A DNA stretch of 64,000 nt from Woeseiaceae bacterium. Lineage in GTDB: Bacteria > Pseudomonadota > Gammaproteobacteria > Steroidobacterales > Woeseiaceae. This document shows, one piece after another, positions 19,262 through 27,725 of this stretch. The number at the start of each line of letters is the position of its first letter. The stretch's first letter is position 1. The stretch spans positions 1-64,000 of the forward strand of contig JAOIZZ010000007.1 of NCBI GenBank assembly GCA_028227395.1, written 5' to 3'. The notes under the pieces were generated by a model. The model was given only the letters and a program-made list of their open reading frames with translations. It ran no database searches and was not told where the DNA came from. The position numbers and the translations under genes are program-made.

Positions 19262-20422
19262 TTACATTCCGTCCAAACCACGTTTCTTAAGCGAACGTGC
19301 AATTATTAATTTTTGTATTTCACTCGTTCCTTCCCAAATTCTATCGCATCGCAATTCACGGTAGAACCGTTCAGCAACATTCTCACGCATATAACCACGG
19401 CCACCAAATATTTGAACGACCCTATCTGCAATACGATTTGCGGCTTCTGAGACGTATAATTTAACCATAGAACAACGATTATGAAGAGTTTTAACATCCA
19501 TGCCATCATCATCCGCGGCGGCGGCTTCAAATGTCATTAATCTTGATGCCCAGAGCTCGGTTACACTATCAGCTAACATAAATTGTATTGCTTGCTTTTC
19601 GCTTAACGGAGCTCCATCAACAATTCTATTTTCTGCAAATATTTTTGCTTCTTCAATCAATCTCGCCGCAGCACCACAACTTCTAGCTCCAATCATAAGA
19701 CGCTCATGCCTAAACCAGCTGTGCGTATAAGACATTCCATCACCCGATTTTCCAACGCGTTGACTCTCATCCACCTGAACATCCTTAAATTGATATGTTG
19801 GATGATGCGCGGCATAAGTATGGCTAAAAAGCGGAGATGCAATCATCTTAATACCTGCTGTATCTTTATCCACCAGAAATAAAGCGTCTTCATTCTCGTC
19901 TGGCATATAAGCCTGAAACCAAAAAAAATCGGCCAGATTAGCGCTGGTTACAAACCATTTTTCGCCATTTAATAGATAACCATTATTAGTTTTTGTTGCA
20001 GTTGCCTTTAGATTTGCAACATCAGAACCAGACTCAGATTCAGTGATAGCATAGCAATCTTTTCGAAGCCCTTGGACCATAGGTAGGATATATTTTTCAA
20101 TTTGTGCCTCTGAACAAGCTTCAAACATCCAGGATTGTGCTTCTGGAAAACACCAAGATAAGGCGTTTGTTACTCTCCCAAGTTGCTCCCAGATTGCGAC
20201 TTGCTCAACCATAGAAAGCTCCAATCCACCGTATTTCCTTGGCACGTCAATGGCCGTAAAGCCTAACTCTACAGCACGCTTTTTATTGCGTTTTGTAATT
20301 TCTTTTGAAAGTTCACCATTATTTAATTCAGCTTCAACTTCATGTGGCTGAAGAAAATTATCTGCATATTCACGAGCAATTTTCTGCCATTTTTTTGTAT
20401 TCTTATTTAATTTGATTTCCAT
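19262..20422 (-). CDS. Acyl-CoA dehydrogenase family protein
   Basis: Flavoprotein of 386 aa that would introduce a double bond alpha-beta to a CoA thioester. Visible: FAD/substrate region CYAITESESGSDVANLKATA, FVTSANLADFFW, the ETF-type helix region HERLMIGARSCGAA, FGGRGYMRENVAERFYRELR and the catalytic-base motif IWEGTSEIQ. The conserved Trp usually preceding the TES motif region is poorly matched. An ETF partner is not in the window. In the operon it would act after the acyl-CoA synthetase. Substrate unknown. Confidence 0.88.
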   Translation of the reverse strand: MEIKLNKNTKKWQKIAREYADNFLQPHEVEAELNNGELSKEITKRNKKRAVELGFTAIDVPRKYGGLELSMVEQVAIWEQLGRVTNALSWCFPEAQSWMFEACSEAQIEKYILPMVQGLRKDCYAITESESGSDVANLKATATKTNNGYLLNGEKWFVTSANLADFFWFQAYMPDENEDALFLVDKDTAGIKMIASPLFSHTYAAHHPTYQFKDVQVDESQRVGKSGDGMSYTHSWFRHERLMIGARSCGAAARLIEEAKIFAENRIVDGAPLSEKQAIQFMLADSVTELWASRLMTFEAAAADDDGMDVKTLHNRCSMVKLYVSEAANRIADRVVQIFGGRGYMRENVAERFYRELRCDRIWEGTSEIQKLIIARSLKKRGLDGM

Positions 20423-20425
20423 ACT

Positions 20426-21640
20426 TTAATCCGAAATTCTTTCAGTTAACTCTTTTAAAATCCACTGAATATAAACACTCTCAGCATCCTCCATTCCAGA
20501 AAAAGGACCAGGCTTATAATATCTTGAAGCAACTCCTTTACGATTATTAACAATTATAGTTTTATCAGCTTCAGTCGTGATATCCCATAACCACATCAAT
20601 TGCTCTTTATCATAATCCTTACCTTCTTCTGCATCATTTCTTACTAACCAGTATATTTCACATTCACTCTTATCTATGTCTACAGGTGTAAATACATAAG
20701 CAACTACATGATCACTATAAGCAAGAAGGAATGTAAAAGGCCCCAAAGCAAAATCTGATGCCCCACCATCATAACCCTTAAAATTTCCCAATAATGGTGC
20801 AATTGGTTCTCCATTTTTACTGCCTGTTTTATAACCCTCAAACAATGCAGTTCGACTATAGCCATAACCTTGCTCACCCTTAGGAGCTTTAATGTCGATA
20901 TAATCAATTTCAATATCTTTTAATCCGCAATGCTCCATTTTCTTGATCATATGGCCTTGAACTCGATCACGCTTATTATCATCAAGAGTTAAAGTATGCA
21001 TCTTGGCATAATCTGGATGGGCGGTAGCGCAGTGATAACATTCCTGATAATTTTCAACCGATAATTTCCAATTAGCATCAATAGGGTAAGTTTTTTGAGC
21101 TGCTACTTTAAGGTTCTCAAAATCAAACATCGCCATCGGTTCTTTCAAATCAGTCTTTGCACCATCCAATGAAGGTGGCGAATCAGAGAAACAGATAAAA
21201 ATCATTCCATGCAAAACATCAATAGAAAGCTGATGAAGACTATAATCCTCTTTATCGAAATCACTGGGCATATTTCGTGCCGCAATTAATTTTCCATCTA
21301 TGTCATAAACCCAACCATGATAGGGACAGTTGAATTTCCTTGCTGAGCCTTGCTTTTCCAAACAAACTAATGAGCCACGGTGGCGACAAACATTGGCAAA
21401 TGCATTTAATGAGCCATCTTTCGCTCGCACAATAATAGCTGATTCATTAGCAACATTTAGTACTTTAAAATCTCCAGTATCTGGGATTTGAGACTCATGT
21501 CCTGCGAAAATCCAATTTTGTGTGATTATATGATCTAATTCTAATTGGTAGATGTCTGGATCAGTATAAAAACTCTGATCAAGGGACCAGCCTGGTTTTT
21601 GAGATGAGATTAAATTTTTTATATCCAGTTTTTGATTCAT
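20426..21640 (-). CDS. Rieske non-heme iron oxygenase, alpha subunit
   Basis: Ring-hydroxylating-type oxygenase alpha subunit, 404 aa. The Rieske [2Fe-2S] ligands are CRH...CPYH with 17 residues between the His and second Cys. The mononuclear iron site is ENYQECYHCATAHPDY, the form seen in quaternary-amine oxygenases such as GbcA and CntA rather than in classical arene dioxygenases. I prefer the ATG at 21640 (MNQKLDIKNLI) because related proteins begin close to this point; the track start at 21667 is less likely. It is the first gene of the 8-gene operon. No reductase or ferredoxin gene lies nearby, so electrons must come from a partner elsewhere. A role in hydroxylating an amine or N-methyl compound is inferred. 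Confidence 0.9.
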   Translation of the reverse strand: MNQKLDIKNLISSQKPGWSLDQSFYTDPDIYQLELDHIITQNWIFAGHESQIPDTGDFKVLNVANESAIIVRAKDGSLNAFANVCRHRGSLVCLEKQGSARKFNCPYHGWVYDIDGKLIAARNMPSDFDKEDYSLHQLSIDVLHGMIFICFSDSPPSLDGAKTDLKEPMAMFDFENLKVAAQKTYPIDANWKLSVENYQECYHCATAHPDYAKMHTLTLDDNKRDRVQGHMIKKMEHCGLKDIEIDYIDIKAPKGEQGYGYSRTALFEGYKTGSKNGEPIAPLLGNFKGYDGGASDFALGPFTFLLAYSDHVVAYVFTPVDIDKSECEIYWLVRNDAEEGKDYDKEQLMWLWDITTEADKTIIVNNRKGVASRYYKPGPFSGMEDAESVYIQWILKELTERISD

Positions 21641-21692
21641 AGTTTGCATATCTCGATCGTGCCTCATTCGGGTATATCCTAAAGATTTTCAT
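21579..21692 (-). CDS. Possible 37-codon leader ORF overlapping the Rieske gene start
   Basis: This ORF (MKIFRIYPNEARSRYAN...) has the best ribosome binding site in the region: GGAGGAAAGGA just before its ATG at 21692. It runs in a different frame from the Rieske oxygenase, and ends 62 bases inside that gene. By contrast the Rieske start has no strong Shine-Dalgarno. It may be a leader peptide whose translation couples to the oxygenase, or the mark of a frameshift near the oxygenase 5' end. The peptide resembles nothing I recognise. Confidence 0.3.
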   Translation of the reverse strand: MKIFRIYPNEARSRYANYESKTGYKKFNLISKTRLVP

Positions 21693-21810
21693 TTTATCCT
21701 TTCCTCCATGAATAAGGTTAGAAAATTTCGTATTATGAAACTTATTAATACATTTAATTATACACATTCTTTTAACGCGAGAATATTATGTTAAATTAGA
21801 GGAAATTATA

Positions 21811-21843
21811 ATGAATCAGAATAACTCACGGAGCAATAAATGA
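21811..21843 (+). CDS. Possible 10-codon leader peptide before the esterase gene
   Basis: The short frame MNQNNSRSNK starts 10 bases after GAGGAAA and stops with TGA that overlaps the ATG of the esterase gene (ATGA). The layout would let ribosomes re-initiate directly on the esterase. The esterase also has its own ACGGAG about 9 bases upstream, so the peptide may be incidental. Confidence 0.25.
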   Translation: MNQNNSRSNK

Positions 21844-23426
21844 GAAAAATTCTAGTTTTATGTCTATTAACTGTATCAATCATTGGATGCCAACAAGATC
21901 CGAGTGTCTTTGTTAATAATCAAACTTTAGTTGGAAATTTTCATGAAGATACAGAAATTGCTGCCTTTCTTGGTGTGCCTTTTGCAGAGCCACCTTTAAA
22001 AGATTTGAGATGGCATAAACCAGTGGCTTTTAAAGCAAAAAACTCAGTTCGAAATGCGCAACAATTTTCCTCAGCCTGCATGCAGAAAATGGGAATTCTC
22101 GAATGGTATCGAGATTTAGCAGAAATTTTTGTAAATGATCGAAATGTCGTCTCTGATCTTGTGACTGATGAGGATTGCTTGTACTTAAATATTTGGACAC
22201 CCACTTTAGATAGCTCTGCCAATTTACCTGTAATGGTTTATATTCATGGTGGCAGTAATGACAGTGGTTGGTCGTTTGAGCCAAATTATCACGGATACGG
22301 ATTAGCAGAAAAAAATGTAGTAGTTGTGAGTATCGCTTATAGATTGGGTGGCTTTGGTTTTCTGTCACATCCAGATCTAGACAAATCAAATGGAATAGCT
22401 AATTTTGGTCTTTGGGATCAGATCGCAGGCTTACAATGGATTAAAGATCATATTGATCAATTCGGTGGTAACCCTGATTTAATTACAGCCTTTGGTGAAT
22501 CAGCTGGGGCACAAGATATTTTAGCTTTAATGTTCGCGGCTCCTGCGAAAAATCTTTTTCGGCAAGCCATACTTCAAAGTAATGCCGGTTTTGGTTTACC
22601 AGAAGAAACTGATGGTAATGGGCATGTTAAATCTAGTATTACAAATGAACAAGATCGTGGAATAGCTCTTGCAAAAAGCTTAAGTAAGAATAATATTCCA
22701 CTCTCTTTAAATGAATTAAGAGAAGTATCCGCTTCTGATATCTTAATGAAATACCATGAAATATTTCCAAATTATTATCATTCTCCCGCGGTAGATAATC
22801 AGTTAATCAAAACTGCCACATGGACTGATATTCATCAATCAGATCTATCGCACATGAAAGTAATTATTGGTACAAATGCTGATGAATATTATGCTAATAC
22901 GCCAGAAGAAAGTAACCAAGAAATGGTCAAAAATATCACCTCAATGCTGTTCAAAGAAGAAAGTGAGATAGCATTCAATGCCCTCAAAGATGAAAGCGAC
23001 CCAAGAAATTCTATAGATCGATTATATACAGCTGATGGCATGTTATGCCCTTCTGAAGTTTTAGCTGAGCGCATTACATCCGATAATGGAAATAGCTGGG
23101 TCTACTATTTTAACCGAATCAGAGAGGGTGCCGCGGCTCAGCATCCTATGATTAGGGCTTATCATGGGGCAGAATTACCTTATGTTTTCAATACTCATGA
23201 TAAATGGATGACTACCAATGAGGTGGATTTAAAAATTACTAATATTATAACTGACTACTGGATAAATTTTGCAAAAACGGGTGACCCGAATGGTGAAAAT
23301 ATTCCTACTTGGCCGATGTTCAATACTGATAATCTTGTACAAAGCTTTGGTAATAATGTTCGGACAATCCCATCAACAGAGCCTATTTTATGTAAATTAT
23401 ATGCAGCTAGAGACAATAAAAGTTAA
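21840..23426 (+). CDS. Type B carboxylesterase, predicted lipoprotein
   Basis: Serine esterase of the cholinesterase/carboxylesterase B family, 528 aa. The N-terminus is a lipoprotein signal (MRKILVLCLLTVSIIG|C, Cys17). Family landmarks are FLGVPFAEPPLKDLRWHKP, EDCLYLNIWTP, the nucleophile elbow FGESAGAQ, an acid candidate in GTNADEYYA and the histidine in RAYHGAELPYVF. It would be anchored in the cell envelope and cleave ester bonds of external substrates. It is 21 bases before xylB, suggesting release of xylose-linked acyl groups, although acetylxylan esterases are usually from other families, so this is a weak inference. Confidence 0.85.
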   Translation: MRKILVLCLLTVSIIGCQQDPSVFVNNQTLVGNFHEDTEIAAFLGVPFAEPPLKDLRWHKPVAFKAKNSVRNAQQFSSACMQKMGILEWYRDLAEIFVNDRNVVSDLVTDEDCLYLNIWTPTLDSSANLPVMVYIHGGSNDSGWSFEPNYHGYGLAEKNVVVVSIAYRLGGFGFLSHPDLDKSNGIANFGLWDQIAGLQWIKDHIDQFGGNPDLITAFGESAGAQDILALMFAAPAKNLFRQAILQSNAGFGLPEETDGNGHVKSSITNEQDRGIALAKSLSKNNIPLSLNELREVSASDILMKYHEIFPNYYHSPAVDNQLIKTATWTDIHQSDLSHMKVIIGTNADEYYANTPEESNQEMVKNITSMLFKEESEIAFNALKDESDPRNSIDRLYTADGMLCPSEVLAERITSDNGNSWVYYFNRIREGAAAQHPMIRAYHGAELPYVFNTHDKWMTTNEVDLKITNIITDYWINFAKTGDPNGENIPTWPMFNTDNLVQSFGNNVRTIPSTEPILCKLYAARDNKS

Positions 23427-23447
23427 TGTTATTTAGGGTTAAAATTT

Positions 23448-24890
23448 ATGTATCTTGGTTTAGATCTCGGCACATCATCAGTTAAAGTCATAGTTATTGA
23501 TAATGATGGATTGACTGTGGCACAGTCTAGTTGCTCATTGTCAATCTCTCATCCACACCCATTATGGAGTGAACAAAATCCTGATGATTGGCTAAAAGCA
23601 GCTGAAGAAAGTATTTTAGGTATCCCCAAACAGATTCGAGAGAATATTCAAGGTATAGGACTTTCTGGTCAGATGCATGGTGCCGTCTTAATAGATAAGA
23701 AAAATCGACCATTAAGACCAGCGATACTCTGGAATGATGGAAGATCCTTCAAAGAATGTCGTGAGATTGAAAAAAATAACCCTCAACTCCATTCAATAAC
23801 TGGCAACCAAGTCATGCCAGGATTTACTGCTCCAAAAATTGCTTGGCTAGAAAAACACGAACCTCAAATTTTTTCCACAATCCATAAAGTGCTTCTTCCC
23901 AAAGATTATTTAAGACTCATCTGGAGTGGTGAATATGCCACTGATCTGTCAGATGCATCAGGGACGTTGTGGCTAGATGTAAAAAATAGAATTTGGAGTA
24001 ATGCTGCAGTTAATGTCTCCAAATTATCTATAGAGCAACTACCTGAAGTGTTTGAGGGATACGAAATAACCGGATCAATCTCACAAACAACCGCAAAAAG
24101 ACTAGGGATCCCTCAGGTACCTATCGTTGCTGGAGCTGGGGATCAAGCTGCTGGAGCTATTGGTGCGTCAGTAATAAAGCCAAATGATGCTTCTTTAGTT
24201 CTAGGAACATCTGGTGTTTTGTTTATCGTAACTGAAGGTTTTTTACCGAATACTAAAGAAGGTGTTCATGCATTTTGCCATGCTCTTCCGAATAAATGGC
24301 ATCAAATGGCTGTAATATTGTCAGCAGCTTCAGCCATTGATTGGGTTGCAAATCTTACTGGTTTTGGTTCCCCAGAAGAAGCTTATCGGGCGGCAGAGAG
24401 AAAAGGCACATCAGATGATGTTATGTTTTTACCTTACCTCAATGGTGAGCGAACTCCTCATAATGACCCGCATGCAAAAGCTATGTTGCATGGATTACAA
24501 GCAACTACCGATAAATCAGCCATCATGCATGCGGCGTTGGAAGGCGTTGCTTTCGCATTAACTGATGGCTATGAAGCATTAAAAAAAGCGGGTGGTTTAT
24601 GTGAATCAATCTCAGTTATTGGGGGTGGCTCTAGATCTTTATATTGGGGAAAAATTATCGCTAATTGTCTCAATAAGACTTTAATATACCGAAATGAGGC
24701 AGATACGGGTCCTGCAAAAGGTGCGGCATGTTTGGCCTTTAGTGGTGTCACAGGTAATAATATTGAATCAATATCTAAACCATTACCCATTAAACAGGTA
24801 ATTGAGCCGGAAAAAAATTATACTGAATTTTATGCTCAAAAATTCCAAACATGGCAATCTCTCTATCAAGAAACCAAACATTTCAATTAA
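23448..24890 (+). CDS. xylB: Xylulokinase
   Basis: FGGY-family kinase, 480 aa, which phosphorylates D-xylulose to xylulose 5-phosphate in the cytoplasm. The N-terminal phosphate motif YLGLDLGTSSVKV, GIGLSGQMHGAV (the catalytic region common to xylulokinases), GAGDQAAGAIG, PYLNGERTPHNDP and ISVIGGGSRS are all present. It is 16 bases before xylA and 21 bases after the esterase gene, in the same direction. No xylose transporter or xylR regulator is in the window. Confidence 0.93.
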   Translation: MYLGLDLGTSSVKVIVIDNDGLTVAQSSCSLSISHPHPLWSEQNPDDWLKAAEESILGIPKQIRENIQGIGLSGQMHGAVLIDKKNRPLRPAILWNDGRSFKECREIEKNNPQLHSITGNQVMPGFTAPKIAWLEKHEPQIFSTIHKVLLPKDYLRLIWSGEYATDLSDASGTLWLDVKNRIWSNAAVNVSKLSIEQLPEVFEGYEITGSISQTTAKRLGIPQVPIVAGAGDQAAGAIGASVIKPNDASLVLGTSGVLFIVTEGFLPNTKEGVHAFCHALPNKWHQMAVILSAASAIDWVANLTGFGSPEEAYRAAERKGTSDDVMFLPYLNGERTPHNDPHAKAMLHGLQATTDKSAIMHAALEGVAFALTDGYEALKKAGGLCESISVIGGGSRSLYWGKIIANCLNKTLIYRNEADTGPAKGAACLAFSGVTGNNIESISKPLPIKQVIEPEKNYTEFYAQKFQTWQSLYQETKHFN

Positions 24891-24906
24891 ATAAAGAACG
24901 ATCCCT

Positions 24907-26214
24907 ATGTCACATAAAATATTTAGTCATATTCCACCCATTGAATACAAAGGCGCTAATAATAAAGATCCTATGGCATTCAATTTTTATGAAGCAGAGC
25001 GTGAAATATATGGGAAAACTATGCGCGATCATTTGCGTTTCTCAGTCTGCTATTGGCATTCCTTTAATTGGTTAGGTAATGATGTATTTGGGGATGGGGC
25101 TTTTCCTCGCCCATGGCTAACAGGTGAGAATAATAATCAAAATGCACTTCATAAATTAGATGCCGCATTTGATTTTTTCGAACGATTAGGCACTTCTTTT
25201 TTCTGCTTTCATGATGTTGATATGGCAGCTCACGGTAACTCTGTAAAAGAATTGACTGAAAATGTAAAAAAAATATCAGAGCCATTAGCTAAAAAAATGT
25301 CAGATACGGACATCAAACTTTTGTGGGGAACGGCCAATCTATTTAGTCATCCACGTTATATGGCCGGTGCAGCCACAAATCCGGATCCAGAAATATTTAA
25401 ATGTGCTGCTGCCCAAGTTCATTGCATGCTCGACATCACTCACCAACTTAATGGAGAAAATTATGTTTTATGGGGAGGCAGAGAGGGTTATGACACACTT
25501 TTAAATACCAATATAAAGCAAGAATTAGAACAATTGGCTCGATTTCTCTCTTTAGTAGTTGAGCATAAACATAAAATTGGTTTTAAAGGCACCCTTCTTA
25601 TCGAGCCTAAACCACATGAACCAACTAAGCATCAATATGATCGTGATGTTGCCACAGTGGTAGCTTTTCTTGAGCGTTATGACCTCCAAAATGAAATTAA
25701 ATTAAATATCGAAGCAAATCATGCCACGATGGCAGGTTCTTCTTTTGAGCATGAAGTGGCGAATGCTTTTGCCCTAGATGCATTTGGTTCAATAGATATT
25801 AATCGTGGTGACCCTCAAAATGGCTGGGATACTGACCAGTTTCATAATGATCCTAAAGAAATAGCCCTAATAATGAGGCACATTCTTTTAAATGGAGGAA
25901 TGAAAAACGGGGGCTTTAACTTCGATGCAAAACTAAGGCGCCAAAGCATCGATGCTGAGGATCTATTCATCGCCCATATTGGAGGGATAGATAATCTGGC
26001 AAGAGGCTTAATCAACGGTGTTAAATTAATTGAAGAAAAAGTTCTTAATGATTTTTTAAAAAAGCGCTATCAAGACTGGTCTAATGAGGAAGGACAAATG
26101 ATTCTGTCTGGTGAATTGTCGTTAGAACAATTATCTAACCTTGCCCAAGATCCTGAGCCAAAGTCAGGAAAACAGGAATTTCTTGAAAATTACATCAATC
26201 GAATTATCGGGTAA
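24907..26214 (+). CDS. xylA: Xylose isomerase
   Basis: TIM-barrel metal enzyme, 435 aa, converting D-xylose to D-xylulose. Both family signatures are present: VLWGGREGYDTLLNTN and LLIEPKPHEPTKHQYD. The catalytic His region FFCFHDVDMA, metal ligands in LNIEANHATMAGSSFEHE and GSIDINRGDPQNGWDTDQF are complete. Length fits class II isomerases of Gram-negative bacteria. Downstream of xylB in one operon and convergent with the aldehyde dehydrogenase. Confidence 0.97.
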   Translation: MSHKIFSHIPPIEYKGANNKDPMAFNFYEAEREIYGKTMRDHLRFSVCYWHSFNWLGNDVFGDGAFPRPWLTGENNNQNALHKLDAAFDFFERLGTSFFCFHDVDMAAHGNSVKELTENVKKISEPLAKKMSDTDIKLLWGTANLFSHPRYMAGAATNPDPEIFKCAAAQVHCMLDITHQLNGENYVLWGGREGYDTLLNTNIKQELEQLARFLSLVVEHKHKIGFKGTLLIEPKPHEPTKHQYDRDVATVVAFLERYDLQNEIKLNIEANHATMAGSSFEHEVANAFALDAFGSIDINRGDPQNGWDTDQFHNDPKEIALIMRHILLNGGMKNGGFNFDAKLRRQSIDAEDLFIAHIGGIDNLARGLINGVKLIEEKVLNDFLKKRYQDWSNEEGQMILSGELSLEQLSNLAQDPEPKSGKQEFLENYINRIIG

Positions 26215-26226
26215 AAAATTTAGCTA

Positions 26227-27687
26227 TCAAAGCTTTATACAAATATTTGTTAACTCAGAATAAAATTCTAAGGAATGCAAACCACCTTCGCGCCCTACAC
26301 CCGAGAGTTTAATGCCACCAAATGGGGTTCTCAGGTCCCTTAAAAACCAAGTATTAACCCACACCACACCAACTCCTAATTGTCGTGAGACACGATGAGC
26401 TCTTTTAATATCCTTAGTCCAAACAGCGGCGGCTAAGCCATATTTACTATTATTCACTTTCTCGACTACTTCTTCTTCTGAATCAAAAGAACTAATGTGG
26501 CAAACTGGGCCAAATACCTCTTGTTTGACCATGTCTGCTTCCTCTGAAAGTCCAGTAAATATGGTCGGCTGAACCCACGATCCTTTTTTTCTCGAATCTT
26601 TAAATTCTGGCACTCCGCCACCAGTGACTAAGTTACCACCCTCTTCTATAGCCCTAGCAAAGCAGGCCAAAACTTTTACTTGATGCTCTTTAGAGATTAA
26701 TGGACCTAATTCTGCCGATTGACCTTCAGGCCAATTCTCAATTAAAGCTTCAGCACGTTTTTTTAATTCTAAAACAAATTTCTCATAGATTGATGCATGA
26801 ACATAAACTCTCTCTGAACACAAACAAACTTGACCGCAATTAGAAAATACTGATCTTACTGTACCCTCAATAGCAGCATCAAAATCTGCATCATCAAATA
26901 TGATGGCAGCATTTTTTCCTCCTAACTCAAAAGAAACTGGTTTAACATCATTCGCAGCCACTTTCATAATCTCTGAGCCAGTTGCCGATTCACCCGTAAA
27001 TGTAATCGCATCAATATCTTCGTGTTTTGTTAGATACTCACCAGTAGAACCTGGACCAAATCCATGCAATAAATTAAAAACTCCAGATGGCAGTCCAACC
27101 TCATGAATAACTTCCGCTAATAAGGTTGCGCTCCCAGGTGTTTCTTCTGATGGTTTGGCAATAACACAATTACCCATGGCTAATGCAGGTGCGAGCTTCC
27201 AAGTTAAAAGCAATAAAGGTAGATTCCAAGGGGCAATAACTGCAATAACACCCGTAGGTTTTCTGACAGCATAATTTAGTGCTCCAGATCCATCGGGTGT
27301 ATCCATCTCAAAACACTCAGTACTCACCGTTCTAGCTAGGTCAGAAAAAAATCTAAAATTCTCCGCCCCACGAGGAATATCAATAGTTCTTGCATGTGAT
27401 TGAGGTTTACCCGTATCAGAAATTTCTGCATCAACAAAATCATCAAACCTTGCTTCAATACCATCCGCAATACGTCGAAGTAATTTACAGCGCTCTATTA
27501 AAGGTATTGTTCCCCATTCTCCTTTCAATGCGATCTTTGCAGCTCCTACAGCTTTTTCTACCATCTGTTTGTCAGCTTCGGCCACCCTGGCAATCAAAGA
27601 TCCATCAACAGGATTGATATCATCAAAAAGACGATCGGATGATAAAAATTCACCAGCTATATAATTTTTATAAATTTTTGATGTCAT
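26227..27687 (-). CDS. Aldehyde dehydrogenase, 2-hydroxymuconic-semialdehyde dehydrogenase-like
   Basis: NAD(P)-dependent aldehyde dehydrogenase, 486 aa. Catalytic C288 is in NCGQVCLCSERV and general-base E254 in FELGGKNAAI; the cofactor loop is FTGESATG. The C-terminal signature NTWFLRDLRTPFGGIKLSGVGREGG and HSLEFYSE is characteristic of 2-hydroxymuconate- and 2-aminomuconate-semialdehyde dehydrogenases. No other meta-cleavage genes are nearby, so the true substrate may be another semialdehyde. It has its own position between xylA and an amidohydrolase gene and is not clearly in an operon. Confidence 0.8.
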   Translation of the reverse strand: MTSKIYKNYIAGEFLSSDRLFDDINPVDGSLIARVAEADKQMVEKAVGAAKIALKGEWGTIPLIERCKLLRRIADGIEARFDDFVDAEISDTGKPQSHARTIDIPRGAENFRFFSDLARTVSTECFEMDTPDGSGALNYAVRKPTGVIAVIAPWNLPLLLLTWKLAPALAMGNCVIAKPSEETPGSATLLAEVIHEVGLPSGVFNLLHGFGPGSTGEYLTKHEDIDAITFTGESATGSEIMKVAANDVKPVSFELGGKNAAIIFDDADFDAAIEGTVRSVFSNCGQVCLCSERVYVHASIYEKFVLELKKRAEALIENWPEGQSAELGPLISKEHQVKVLACFARAIEEGGNLVTGGGVPEFKDSRKKGSWVQPTIFTGLSEEADMVKQEVFGPVCHISSFDSEEEVVEKVNNSKYGLAAAVWTKDIKRAHRVSRQLGVGVVWVNTWFLRDLRTPFGGIKLSGVGREGGLHSLEFYSELTNICIKL

Positions 27688-27725
27688 AAAATTCTACTAT
27701 GGAAATAATTCTAATTAATTATTCT

